Shown: positions 1 through 8,022 of the stretch, in pieces
Layout: each line of letters begins with the position of its first letter
How positions within the stretch are numbered: the first letter of the stretch is position 1
Assembly (NCBI GenBank): GCA_024695565.1
Contig: JAILHX010000006.1
Coordinates: forward strand, 1-24,709
DNA length: 24,709 nucleotides
Source of the DNA: Saccharofermentans sp.
Lineage (GTDB): Bacteria; Bacillota_A; Clostridia; Saccharofermentanales; Saccharofermentanaceae
Direction: 5' to 3'
Notes under the pieces: model-generated
The model's database searches: none
What the model was told of the DNA's origin: nothing
Seen by the model: only the letters and a program-made list of their open reading frames with translations
Program-made: the position numbers and the translations under genes

Positions 1-93
1 CTCACCGAATGGCACGACCTCCTCGAATGCATGAACAAAGCCGACAAAGCGATGTACCTCGAGAAGAAGACCAAGAAGTCCAGATCATCCTAA
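1..93 (+). CDS. C-terminal end of a GGDEF-domain protein (partial)
   Basis: Frame 1 is open from the first base to the TAA at 91-93 and encodes about 30 residues including ADKAMYLEKK. This closely matches the last helix of GGDEF (diguanylate cyclase) domains, which typically end with A-D-x-A-[ML]-Y-x-A-K. The rest of the gene, including any sensor domain and the GGDEF motif, lies left of the window, so catalytic competence cannot be judged. A strong hairpin terminator follows 50 bp downstream. The fragment is short, so the family call rests only on this motif, but the motif plus stop plus terminator is consistent. Confidence 0.65.
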   Translation, partial: LTEWHDLLECMNKADKAMYLEKKTKKSRSS

Positions 94-140
94 GGCTCCC
101 ATTATTTCTCATAAAGAAGACTGTTCACCCCACAGTCTGA

Positions 141-182
141 AAACCCCGGAAGTTTTTGTCTTCATGCTTCCGGGGTTATTCT
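141..182. terminator. Rho-independent terminator, probably bidirectional
   Basis: Inverted repeat with perfect 9-bp arms, CCCCGGAAG at 144-152 and CTTCCGGGG at 167-175, separated by 14 nt. On the plus strand it is followed by TTATTCTT, ending the GGDEF gene. On the minus strand it is followed by TTTT, so it can also end the flavoprotein gene that stops at 251. Confidence 0.85.
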
Positions 183-250
183 TCATTCATTCGATCACAA
201 GCTCACATAATGTTTGAAGGGATCTTCTTCGATTGCTGCGATTTACGAGC

Positions 251-793
251 TCACTTAATGTTCGAACAAAATTCGATAAGCTCTTCGCGGTGAGGCTCGA
301 CTGCCTCTTTGTATTCGACGGATGTAAATCCGATATGGCCTGCGCATTCAATCTCGAGATGACCGTAAAAATGCTCGATGCTGCCGATCAGTCTCTCACA
401 TTCTTTCATGTTGGGGCCGGTGCGGAGAACTATTGCGTAACCGCGCTTGCCTGAAGGAATGGTCTTGTGCGGCTCGTGGGTATTGCACCACGGCGTGCAC
501 CTGTCGATAAAGGCCTTGAACTGCCCGGGGATGTCAGCCCAGTAAGAAGGAGCGACACAGACGATGACATCTGCCATGGCAAACTCTTCCATCAGTTCCT
601 GCGCGCCGTCGTTCATGACGCACTCTGCGGTCTGATGGCAGCTCCTGCAGCCTTTGCAGAAAGCAAAATCATAATCGTCGATGCAGACGGACTTAACGTC
701 AAAACGCTTTGCCAGCTCCCCGCAGACGATATCAACGATCGCTGCCGTTGCGCCGGTCTTAACGGGACTGCAGTTTACGATAAGCGCGTTCAC
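251..793 (-). CDS. Flavodoxin-fold NAD(P)H-dependent FMN reductase family protein
   Basis: A 180-residue protein with a flavodoxin-like fold. The N-terminal strand and phosphate loop NCSPVKTGATA (residues 7-17) is the typical FMN-phosphate binding loop of NADPH-dependent FMN reductases. A second FMN-contacting segment, APSYWADIPGQFKAFIDR (81-98), matches the family. Four cysteines at 46, 49, 52 and 58 (FCKGCRSC...C) resemble the cysteine cluster of iron-sulfur flavoproteins and multimeric flavodoxins, but whether they bind a cluster is inference. It is likely a soluble cytoplasmic oxidoreductase with unknown electron acceptor. The start is GTG at 793, supported by AAGGAGGG about 8 nt upstream, and it overlaps the stop of the upstream GNAT gene by 4 bp, so the two are probably translationally coupled. 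Confidence 0.85.
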   Translation of the reverse strand: MNALIVNCSPVKTGATAAIVDIVCGELAKRFDVKSVCIDDYDFAFCKGCRSCHQTAECVMNDGAQELMEEFAMADVIVCVAPSYWADIPGQFKAFIDRCTPWCNTHEPHKTIPSGKRGYAIVLRTGPNMKECERLIGSIEHFYGHLEIECAGHIGFTSVEYKEAVEPHREELIEFCSNIK

Positions 794-1305
794 AGATCTT
801 CCCTCCTTATTACCGATACATGTGTGATCTCATTGTCTGCGTCAGGATACTCTTTAAGGAACTTCATGCCGATGGATTCGGCGGTCTTATAAGAGCCTAC
901 ATTGGTATATTTGCAGTAAGAATACAAAGCTGGATATTCCGTGTTGGCAAATGCCCAGTCGCGCACTGCCAAAGCAGCTTCCCGGGCAAATCCCTGCCCC
1001 TGCCTGTCGGCGCGGATGTGATAGCCGATCTCAGGGAGCATCTCGCCTTCAATGTTCTGAAGCGTCAGGCCGCAGTCGCCGATCATCTCGCCGGAATCCT
1101 TAAGGCACACCGCCCACAGCCCGAAGCCGTCATTGCGGTAGCGGTTCATGTTGCGCTCGATCCAGCTTCTAACGCGCGCTTCGTCGAATGTATAAGGATA
1201 ATGGATCATGATAGCATCGTCGCCTAAGACGGCGTTCAGCGCATCAAAATCATCCATTGTCATCTCGCGAAGGAACAGCCTCTCTGTCTCTAAGATCTTC
1301 TTCAT
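790..1305 (-). CDS. GNAT family N-acetyltransferase (RimJ/RimL type)
   Basis: A 171-residue protein of the Acetyltransf_3 type. It begins with the typical ETERLFLREMTMDDFDAL opening, has the central strand GDCGLTLQNIEGEMLPEIGYHI, and carries the acetyl-CoA pyrophosphate loop RQGQGFAREA (Q/R-x-x-G-x-G/A). The C-terminal NVGSYKTAESIGMKFL is the usual region near the thiol of CoA. It should transfer acetyl from acetyl-CoA to an amine; the substrate (ribosomal protein N-terminus, antibiotic or metabolite) cannot be told. It is first in an operon with the FMN reductase. Its promoter and CCGGAG Shine-Dalgarno both lie inside the repeat at 1314-1407, which also precedes the unrelated gene at 8023-8583. 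Confidence 0.9.
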   Translation of the reverse strand: MKKILETERLFLREMTMDDFDALNAVLGDDAIMIHYPYTFDEARVRSWIERNMNRYRNDGFGLWAVCLKDSGEMIGDCGLTLQNIEGEMLPEIGYHIRADRQGQGFAREAALAVRDWAFANTEYPALYSYCKYTNVGSYKTAESIGMKFLKEYPDADNEITHVSVIRREDL

Positions 1306-1313
1306 GCAAAGTT

Positions 1314-1407
1314 CTCCGGTAATTTTCTAAACATTATAGCAATCAAGTCAAAAAACGCACCAACAAAAATGTCTGATTTTTCATACCATATATGATATGG
1401 AAATCAG
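1314..1407 (-). repeat. Dispersed promoter-bearing repeat, copy 1
   Basis: This 94-bp segment is nearly identical (one substitution, one single-base indel) to 8617-8709. Read on the minus strand it holds, in order, an imperfect hairpin/palindrome (1373-1407, 14-nt arms), a T-rich stretch, the extended -10 TGCTATAAT, and a CCGGAG Shine-Dalgarno-like site that abuts the GNAT start. Outside these 94 bp the two loci share no obvious similarity. It behaves like a portable expression cassette or small dispersed element; no flanking target-site duplication is evident. Confidence 0.85.
1333..1341 (-). promoter_or_regulatory. Extended -10 promoter of the GNAT-flavoprotein operon
   Basis: On the minus strand the sequence reads TGCTATAAT, a perfect -10 hexamer with the TGn extension. 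No good -35 lies at 17 bp; TTGGTG is found at 19 bp. The predicted transcription start is near 1326, giving a leader of about 20 nt before the ATG at 1305. Confidence 0.7.
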
Positions 1408-1489
1408 CAATTTCCGGATGCTAAAAAATAGTGGAGCGAGCCGATCTGTTGATTTATCAACACTTTGGCACCAGGCTGTTGCTTAACAT

Positions 1490-1525
1490 AAAAATCCCCG
1501 GAGCATTTAACATTACTTCGGGGAT
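1490..1525 (-). terminator. Rho-independent terminator of the membrane hydrolase gene
   Basis: Arms ATCCCCG (1494-1500) and CGGGGAT (1519-1525) are perfect complements, extendable by AG/CT pairs. On the minus strand the stem is followed directly by TTTTTATG, a good U-run. It lies 46 bp after the stop at 1571. The 1306-1570 intergenic region otherwise holds the repeat and a small hairpin at 1447-1462 (TGTTGAT/ATCAACA). Confidence 0.8.
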
Positions 1526-1570
1526 CTGTCACACTGTATATTGTTTTTTAGCCGCGTTATAACTATGCGT

Positions 1571-3850
1571 TTAATACTCACTGTAATAAGCAACATCATC
1601 GAAAATAATCGAACCTTCCTCTGTGCCGTCGGTGGTGATGGTAATACCGGTAACGGATGTGAAGTCGAACGATGACGAGTTTCCGAACATGGAAGGAGTA
1701 ATTATCACCGTCTGCAGCTGATGCTTATATTCATAGCTTCCGAAGAAAATATCCTGTTTGCAAAGCTGAACTGCAAAAGAGTGGTAAACGAGAACGGGGC
1801 AATCAGCGGAGATTGTATTGCCGTGAGAATCCGTAAGAGTTACCGTGTAATCGAGACCGGAATCCATATCCGCCGTATCTTCCCTCATGTCCGCGATAGC
1901 GAAGCTTACGGCACCTTCTGATATATCGATATCATCAAATGCAAAGGAAACTGAAGGAGAGGATTCTTCATCCCAATTAACTGAGAGAACGTATTCCTCG
2001 CTCTCACCGCCGAAGCCCCTGTCATAAGGGACATATGTCCATCCGGAAGAACCTGCAACACTGACGGCAGTGCCGTTGCCTGAATTAACAATATCCACAG
2101 TATCGTCGAAGGAGCAAAGGGTAACCCTTGAAGAATCCTCGTAATTGGTCACGTATACCGTATCAGGAAGATCACCCTCATAGGAAGATACATCAGAGAG
2201 TAAGGACGCATATGTATCATCTCCCAGAACAGTAGAGTCAAGGAACGTTCTGATATATGCCTTGGCAATCTTCTTCTGATCACCTTCGTCAATAAAGTTG
2301 TTCGTATTAAGATAGCCTTTACCCATAGGTGCCATATCGTACTGTCCCCACAGGGAATTGAACTGGCCGTGGTTGGCACCAAGGATATAGACAGACGACT
2401 TAACAAAAAGCTCATCGGTCTCGCTTGTAAAGGTTATATTGTTATACTGCTTTTCGCCCATCATGGAACTTACGTCCTGATCGTTGCTTCCGTGGATAAG
2501 AAGGTAGTTAACATCAGTTATCTCAACCGAGCGTCCAACGGGCCTGTACTGGTCACAAACAGGTGCGATCGCAACGATCGATGTGATATTAAAGTGGTAA
2601 TCAAACCTGATGTTGCCGTCTTCAGGATAAGCATCCAGGTCGTTGAAAAGATATGCTGTTGCAACCATCTCTCCGCCTCTGGAATGACCTCCGATGGCAA
2701 GCCTTTCCTTATCGAAAAGTCCCGATAACGGACTGTCCGAAGAATCAGAAAGCGAGAACAGTGCCTTCATGTTTTCGAGGAGTACATATGCGCGGAGATC
2801 ATTGCCTGCGCCAAGCTCATTGATGATATTCTCATCAACGGAAATAACTGCATATCCGTTAGATGCAAGGTACTGTCCCAAAAATTCATAACCCAGATAA
2901 GAAGGCGTCGCAGAATCGTGGTTGCCGTGTACGATGAAGAACACCGGGCAACCTTTTTGTCCTTCGGGATACCAGATCTGTCCCTTAATGGGTGTCTGGG
3001 AATAATCTCTATCGCTTGCAAGCCATACAAGTGCAGTTATCGGATCTTCTGCCTCTTTTGTCTGCTCGAAAACAGTAAGGTCAATAGTAGAGGTCAATAT
3101 ATCATCGGTATCTTCAGGACCATAAGACAGCGTTGAAACAGTATAAGGACCGTTCTCGAGATAATCGGAAAAACCTGCAACCGTGGAAACGGAAGCGCCT
3201 TCTATCGAATTGTAGAAATCAACCCTGCTGTCACCGAAGCTGTCAGTACGGTAGAAAAAGCAAAACATTGAAACATAGGCAACGCACAAAACTAATGCGA
3301 TATATGCCGTAACCTGCTTGAATCTGCGTGTCCTTATAAAGCCCCAGATGACGCGTCCAAAAAGATCGACGGAGAACACCAGAAGGAAGCTCATTATCAC
3401 AGCTCCCGGGATCTGCTCAGCCTGATTGGCAACAACGTTCATGGCGCAGACAGCGCTCCAAGAGACAAGAAAATAAGCTTTGCACCTTTTGCCGCCGCCA
3501 AGTAAAAGCTTTATCACAAGATTCAAAAGCTCCGCAAACAGCGCCCAGAAAGCCGCCATAATCAGGAGACACAAGACATAAGGGATCTTGCCGAGCGATT
3601 GCTCTTCCAATGTCGATGCCCAGAACTGCGCTGCCAGAACAGTCTCCAGTATCATGGCAAGGAATCTGCCCTTGCCCAGAAACTCCATTGCGGGAGCAGT
3701 TTTCCTTTTGATGAATCCGAACGGTTTCTTTATGCCCTTCCAGATCTTCTTGAAAAAATTTTCCTTCTCCGGCTGAACCGCCTCAGTCTTCATTCCCTCT
3801 TCCATAATGCTTTTCCCTTCAATTCCTTCATTAATGCTTTCTTTGTTCAC
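1571..3850 (-). CDS. Multi-pass membrane alpha/beta-hydrolase with C-terminal beta-sandwich
   Basis: A 759-residue protein in three parts. Residues about 60-200 contain roughly five hydrophobic helices (near 60-80, 90-115, 125-142, 147-170, 180-200). Residues 280-545 form an alpha/beta-hydrolase of the dienelactone hydrolase/PET-hydrolase-like type: oxyanion segment IVHGNHD (307-312), nucleophile elbow GHSRGGE with Ser390, HGSNDQD with a likely catalytic Asp near 457, and GANHGQF with His494. The last 190 residues are beta-rich and end in FDFTSVTGITITTD, reminiscent of carbohydrate-binding beta-sandwich modules. It is probably an envelope-anchored esterase acting outside the cell; the substrate is unknown. 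The start is GTG at 3850 with GGAG about 9 nt upstream; internal ATGs at residues 16 and 20 are alternatives. The neighbouring GH3 lipoprotein suggests a shared role in glycan turnover (inference). Confidence 0.8.
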   Translation of the reverse strand: MNKESINEGIEGKSIMEEGMKTEAVQPEKENFFKKIWKGIKKPFGFIKRKTAPAMEFLGKGRFLAMILETVLAAQFWASTLEEQSLGKIPYVLCLLIMAAFWALFAELLNLVIKLLLGGGKRCKAYFLVSWSAVCAMNVVANQAEQIPGAVIMSFLLVFSVDLFGRVIWGFIRTRRFKQVTAYIALVLCVAYVSMFCFFYRTDSFGDSRVDFYNSIEGASVSTVAGFSDYLENGPYTVSTLSYGPEDTDDILTSTIDLTVFEQTKEAEDPITALVWLASDRDYSQTPIKGQIWYPEGQKGCPVFFIVHGNHDSATPSYLGYEFLGQYLASNGYAVISVDENIINELGAGNDLRAYVLLENMKALFSLSDSSDSPLSGLFDKERLAIGGHSRGGEMVATAYLFNDLDAYPEDGNIRFDYHFNITSIVAIAPVCDQYRPVGRSVEITDVNYLLIHGSNDQDVSSMMGEKQYNNITFTSETDELFVKSSVYILGANHGQFNSLWGQYDMAPMGKGYLNTNNFIDEGDQKKIAKAYIRTFLDSTVLGDDTYASLLSDVSSYEGDLPDTVYVTNYEDSSRVTLCSFDDTVDIVNSGNGTAVSVAGSSGWTYVPYDRGFGGESEEYVLSVNWDEESSPSVSFAFDDIDISEGAVSFAIADMREDTADMDSGLDYTVTLTDSHGNTISADCPVLVYHSFAVQLCKQDIFFGSYEYKHQLQTVIITPSMFGNSSSFDFTSVTGITITTDGTEEGSIIFDDVAYYSEY

Positions 3851-3918
3851 AAGATTGCTCCGCCTTTCTTATTCATGCATAAGTTAGACGGAGCAAAACT
3901 GATTTCGTTACAAAAAAA

Positions 3919-3927
3919 ATTATAACA
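3919..3927 (-). promoter_or_regulatory. Extended -10 promoter, probably for the membrane hydrolase
   Basis: The minus strand reads TGTTATAAT, a perfect -10 with TGn extension, about 70 bp upstream of the GTG start at 3850. There is no convincing -35. The site immediately follows the hairpin at 3934-3955, so transcription of the hydrolase may begin just after termination of the GH3 gene. Confidence 0.5.
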
Positions 3928-3933
3928 GTTAAA

Positions 3934-3955
3934 GAGGTGTCATTTGAGGCACCTC
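3934..3955 (-). terminator. Hairpin after the GH3 gene
   Basis: Perfect 6-bp arms GAGGTG (3934-3939) and CACCTC (3950-3955). On the minus strand it is followed by TTTAACTG and then a longer T-run further on; on the plus strand by CCGGGTTTTATTT. It is a plausible but not strong terminator for the GH3 gene that stops at 3989. Confidence 0.5.
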
Positions 3956-3988
3956 CCGGGTTTTATTTCTACGCAATAAATATGCAGA

Positions 3989-5812
3989 TTATGTTCGTGG
4001 AACAAAGTCTTCTCCATAAGACAATCCGTACCCCTGTTCGAATACGCATTCCTGCAAACCGATTATCTGCTTGTCAGATCCATACCAGGGAGACGGAAGT
4101 CTTCCGGTAAAATCGGCATATCCGCAAAGGACATCAGAGATCCCCTTTCCTTCAGAACCGGGCAGATAACACATGACTACACTATCCCAGGTGTCATAAT
4201 ATGACTTCCCGAGGAAGAGATGTCTGCCGGCTACAATGCAGGCAACAACCGGTTTTCCAAGTGCCTTAGCCTGGTTAATTGCACCCATGTTATCAGGCAG
4301 AGCATTATTTCCAACCATGGTGAGATCTACAGCATCACCAAACCACTCGGCATATGAATCTTCGCCGACACAGAGAATGATCACATCAGCTTCATCGTAA
4401 CGGTCCGGATCTGTTATGACTTCGATACCGTATTCTTCAGCATTCTCCACAAACGCTTCTTTTATGGTAGTAACACCTTTGATGTCATCTACAGGGCTCT
4501 TATTCCAGCCCAAAGTCCAGCCTCCAACCTGGGCTGCACAATTATCGGCAGCGGGTCCTATTATCGCAACTTTGCTTCCTTCTTTGAGCGGCAAGGTGTT
4601 ATTGTCATTTTTGAGAAGGACAAGGCTCTTTTCGACGAGCTGCTCAGCTACTGCTCTGGAATCTATCGAACCCACTTCGCTGCTGACCGTTATGTTCTCA
4701 CAATACGGATCATCGAAAAGCCCTGCGTTTTTCTTAACTCTGATTATCCTTGTGACTGCATCGTCAACACGGTCTTGCGTAATCTTCCCGTTTTCGACGC
4801 TCTCAACGATAACCTTTCTGGCCTTCGCATATTTCTCGCCTTCCATGAGCATATCGATACCGCTGTTGATTGCAGTAATGACCTGTTCATCGTATGTGTC
4901 CGGAGAAGTGTACTGTATGGCCATGCTGTCGCTTACGACAAAACCCTCAAAGCCCATCTCGTTCTTGAGCTTCCAGATGTATTCCCCGTTCTCATGCATC
5001 TTCACTCCATTGAGTGAAGAATAGCTGACCATTATGGTCTGGACGCCTGCATCGATCTGAGCCTGATAAACTGACAATAGCTCATCTATCTCTTCTTCAG
5101 ACAGCGCGGCATTGCCTCTGTCGATCAGACTAATGAAGCTGTATTCTTCATGATCGCCTGAACCGAAAAGCACATTGCCGTCACCAAAAAAGTGTTTTGA
5201 GCAGGCTATTACTCCGCCGTCTACAAGACCTCTCGTATATGCCGCGGAAAGTCTCGTTATGGTATCAAGATCTGAACTGTAGCATTCATAGGTTCTGCCC
5301 CATCTGGGATCTGTGGACTGTGCAACGCAAGGATAGAGGTTCCACATCATGTGACACTGTTTGGCTTCATTAGCCGTGATGAGTCCCATCTGATAAGCAA
5401 GCTCCTCGTCATTGGCAGCACCTATTCCGATGTTATGAGGAAAGTAAACGGCACCGACACAGTATCCGACACCATGAACATCGTCCTGAGCCAGCAGGAA
5501 GGGGATTCCGGCTTCAGACTCAATGGCTGTCTTCTGATAAGCATCAACGATCGCACTCCACTCTTCTGCAGTATGTACTCCTTCATCGCCGTAGATGCTT
5601 CCGTAACAATAGTCCTGCATGCCCGGAATGCTCGCATTTCTAAGTATCGGCTGTACCATCTGGGCAGCCTTTTGTTCCAGGGTTAATTCTGCGACGATCT
5701 CTTCAGGTGTCATATCCGCATACCGCTGGTACTTATAGTCGTATGCAGGTTTGCATGCGGCTAATGGCAAGATCATGAAAAAAAACAGTAACAGACTAAG
5801 CGCTCTTTTCAT
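3989..5812 (-). CDS. Glycoside hydrolase family 3 lipoprotein (beta-glucosidase / exo-glucanase type)
   Basis: A 607-residue secreted lipoprotein. Residues 1-20 form a lipoprotein signal with lipobox LAAC and Cys20. The GH3 N-domain (about 35-370) shows the diagnostic DPRWGRTYE (168-176), SKHFFGDG (205-212) and the nucleophile motif GFVVSDS with Asp295. The GH3 C-domain (about 395-600) opens with KSLVLLKN and carries GEDSYAE with Glu489, at the place of the acid/base in plant and bacterial exo-1,3/1,4-beta-glucan glucohydrolases. Both catalytic residues are present and length is normal for the two-domain form, so it is probably an active exo-beta-glucosidase at the cell surface. Start ATG at 5812 follows AAGGAAGG. 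It lies 70 bp downstream of the histidine kinase gene, which may regulate it (inference). Confidence 0.93.
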   Translation of the reverse strand: MKRALSLLLFFFMILPLAACKPAYDYKYQRYADMTPEEIVAELTLEQKAAQMVQPILRNASIPGMQDYCYGSIYGDEGVHTAEEWSAIVDAYQKTAIESEAGIPFLLAQDDVHGVGYCVGAVYFPHNIGIGAANDEELAYQMGLITANEAKQCHMMWNLYPCVAQSTDPRWGRTYECYSSDLDTITRLSAAYTRGLVDGGVIACSKHFFGDGNVLFGSGDHEEYSFISLIDRGNAALSEEEIDELLSVYQAQIDAGVQTIMVSYSSLNGVKMHENGEYIWKLKNEMGFEGFVVSDSMAIQYTSPDTYDEQVITAINSGIDMLMEGEKYAKARKVIVESVENGKITQDRVDDAVTRIIRVKKNAGLFDDPYCENITVSSEVGSIDSRAVAEQLVEKSLVLLKNDNNTLPLKEGSKVAIIGPAADNCAAQVGGWTLGWNKSPVDDIKGVTTIKEAFVENAEEYGIEVITDPDRYDEADVIILCVGEDSYAEWFGDAVDLTMVGNNALPDNMGAINQAKALGKPVVACIVAGRHLFLGKSYYDTWDSVVMCYLPGSEGKGISDVLCGYADFTGRLPSPWYGSDKQIIGLQECVFEQGYGLSYGEDFVPRT

Positions 5813-5882
5813 AACAATTCACCTTCCTTAAGAATTGATGATAACAACGCTGCTTGTGATAAATGTGTGAGTAATATGTGAT

Positions 5883-7325
5883 TTATGTGAAGAGCGGGAG
5901 AATGATGGTTGCCAGCACGTCACTGCCGTCATTTACGAGAGATACCGTGCCGTTATGGCGTTCGATTATCAGCTTGCCCAAATAGAGCCCCAGGCCGGAA
6001 CCGCCGTTTCTTCTGCTTCTTGAGCTGTCCGCTCTGTAGAAAGCTTCGAAAAGATGCGGGAGGTCTTTCTCGTCTATATGAGAATTAGTATTGCGGATCT
6101 CTGTCACTATCTTTCCTTCATTCTTAAAAGCTGAAACAACTATCTTAGAACCATCGGAAGAATAGAAGACACTGTTAGACAGAAAAGCACCAATGGCCAT
6201 GGAGACAAGCTCGCTGTTTCCTTCAAACACAAGACCGTCTTCAATCTGTGTCTCAAGGGAAATATCTCTCACGTCCAAGAGCTCTTTTATGCTGTCGATC
6301 CTTGATCTCAATATGGCGCCCATGTTTTCAGTTTTGCGTTCTATCTCATTATCGGCCTGCATGCGGGATACGGTAAGGATCTCGTTGATCAGAGACTCCA
6401 TGCGTTTCAGTGAAGAAAGCGTCTTAGGAAGATAAGTATCGATATCGTCATACGGGGCTACACCGTCAATCATTCCGTTTACATGTCCCTGGGCAACTGT
6501 AATCGGAGTCTTAAGCTCATGGGAAGCAGCCAGGAAAAACATCTCCTTTTGCTTTTCCATCTCATTGACCCTGTTTATCTCGTGTTCAAGTTCCCTGGTT
6601 CTCTCATTTAAGTTTGTAATCGTCTCATCGAGACTCGAAGAAAGGTTATCAAGATTGCGCCCGAGGTCTCCGATCTCGTCACGCCTTGTAGATCCGCTCT
6701 TGGCCGTAAAATCCATGTCAGCTATCTTTTCCGAGATCTCTGAGAGTTTTCGAACAGGCCTTGCAAACAGATAAGCGTAGATATAAGAGCAAATGAGAGA
6801 GACAAGGACTATCGCTGCGAATATAAGTGGCAGCGTACCCTTAAGAGCTTCAGACAGGACGTTTTCGCCGTGCTGGGACCAAAGACATACAACTGTATAG
6901 ACTCTGTTCTTTTCCTGATTGAATTCCACACGGGCCGAGGTCGACAAGCTCATTTCCTCGGTGTTCTCAAGGTTTATGAGCTTCATGACATCCCATCTCG
7001 TTCTGATAACATACTCTGAACCGGGAACGGTAACAGGCAGATCCGCCCATTCAAAACTGTCGCCTTTATAAAAAACTATATGGCAGTCGTTGGAAAGAAC
7101 AAAATCATCTATCAAGGGTCCGCATTCGGCAAATGAGACCTGGCTCAGCTCCCCGGTAAACGATTCAAATCTGGATTCCATGTCAGCTCTTCTGACCGTG
7201 TTCCAGCTTAACGGAGTGGCATTGTAAAGCAAGAAATATATCAGTACACCGAACAGTACCTGAACGCTGAAAGTTATTATGAAAACCTTGTAAGATAATC
7301 TGTCAGTTATCCGTTTGCGCAACAC
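5883..7325 (-). CDS. Sensor histidine kinase
   Basis: A 480-residue membrane kinase of the OmpR-partner class. TM1 lies at about 13-34, an extracellular sensor domain at about 35-160, TM2 at about 163-188, then a HAMP linker (about 189-240) and a coiled coil. The dimerisation helix carries FFLAASHELKTP with the phospho-accepting His269. The ATPase domain has an N-box (FLSNSVFYSSDGSK), F-box (LFEAFYRAD) and G2 box GGSGLGLYL. The start is GTG at 7325, preceded by CGGGGG; the gene overlaps the regulator's 3' end by 23 bp, typical of coupled two-component pairs. The signal sensed is unknown. Confidence 0.93.
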   Translation of the reverse strand: MLRKRITDRLSYKVFIITFSVQVLFGVLIYFLLYNATPLSWNTVRRADMESRFESFTGELSQVSFAECGPLIDDFVLSNDCHIVFYKGDSFEWADLPVTVPGSEYVIRTRWDVMKLINLENTEEMSLSTSARVEFNQEKNRVYTVVCLWSQHGENVLSEALKGTLPLIFAAIVLVSLICSYIYAYLFARPVRKLSEISEKIADMDFTAKSGSTRRDEIGDLGRNLDNLSSSLDETITNLNERTRELEHEINRVNEMEKQKEMFFLAASHELKTPITVAQGHVNGMIDGVAPYDDIDTYLPKTLSSLKRMESLINEILTVSRMQADNEIERKTENMGAILRSRIDSIKELLDVRDISLETQIEDGLVFEGNSELVSMAIGAFLSNSVFYSSDGSKIVVSAFKNEGKIVTEIRNTNSHIDEKDLPHLFEAFYRADSSRSRRNGGSGLGLYLGKLIIERHNGTVSLVNDGSDVLATIILPLFT

Positions 7326-7977
7326 GATACCCCCGACCGCGTACTGTCTCGATTATTCCCTCACCGATTTTGTGCCTGAGATTCTTAATGTGACCGTCAA
7401 CGATACGTTCGTCAACAAGCGAATTGTAATCCCACAGTTTCTCAAGGATCGCTTCTCTTGTGTAGATCCTGCCGGGATTCTTTATCAGCATCAGAAGAAT
7501 ATCGAATTCTCTGGCCGTAAGCTCGATCTCTTTTTCTCCGATATACACCTTCATCATGTCCGGAATCATTACGACGTCTTTATAAATGACCTTGGTATAA
7601 CCGTCATCCGGAGCGGATGAGTTGCGCCTGAGCAGAGCTTTAACTTTTTTAAGAAATACCGGCATGGAGAAAGGTTTTGTAACGTAATCGTCGGCAAGTG
7701 AATCGTAGCCTCTGACCATCGACTTCTCATCGCTTAATGCAGACAGAAAGATAACGGGCACGTCTGACTGCTTCTTGATCAATTCGCACACGCTGTAACC
7801 GTCTATCTTGGGGATCATTATATCCAGGATTACAAGATCGAACTTATCCTTCCCGAAAAGATCAATTGCGTTTATGCCGTCTTCAGCCTCAACCACTCCA
7901 TACCCGTCATTATGCAGGTAATTTACAAGCAGCTGCCGAAGTTCGAATTCATCTTCTACAATAAGAATCTTTTTCAT
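7303..7977 (-). CDS. OmpR/PhoB-family response regulator
   Basis: A 224-residue two-domain regulator. The receiver domain (1-about 120) has the acidic pocket VEDE (7-10), phosphorylation site Asp52 in LVILDIMIP, a switch Ser in FLSALSD, and the conserved Lys in VTKPF. The DNA-binding winged helix (about 128-222) ends with the signature VRGRGYRV. It is the partner of the overlapping kinase. The ATG at 7977 has no recognisable Shine-Dalgarno; a weak -10 (TATAGT, 7985-7990) lies 7 nt before it. The gene is also only 45 bp after the SUKH-like gene and might be cotranscribed with it. Confidence 0.94.
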   Translation of the reverse strand: MKKILIVEDEFELRQLLVNYLHNDGYGVVEAEDGINAIDLFGKDKFDLVILDIMIPKIDGYSVCELIKKQSDVPVIFLSALSDEKSMVRGYDSLADDYVTKPFSMPVFLKKVKALLRRNSSAPDDGYTKVIYKDVVMIPDMMKVYIGEKEIELTAREFDILLMLIKNPGRIYTREAILEKLWDYNSLVDERIVDGHIKNLRHKIGEGIIETVRGRGYRVAQTDN

Positions 7978-8022
7978 AAAACTGACTATATGCCCATGCT
8001 ATCCGGTTGCTTATCCACCAGG

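Noticed and set aside
4416..5024. 202-residue plus-strand open frame opposite the GH3 gene
   Set aside because: Antisense shadow of a well-supported GH3 gene with conserved catalytic motifs; low-complexity Ser/Leu-rich content.
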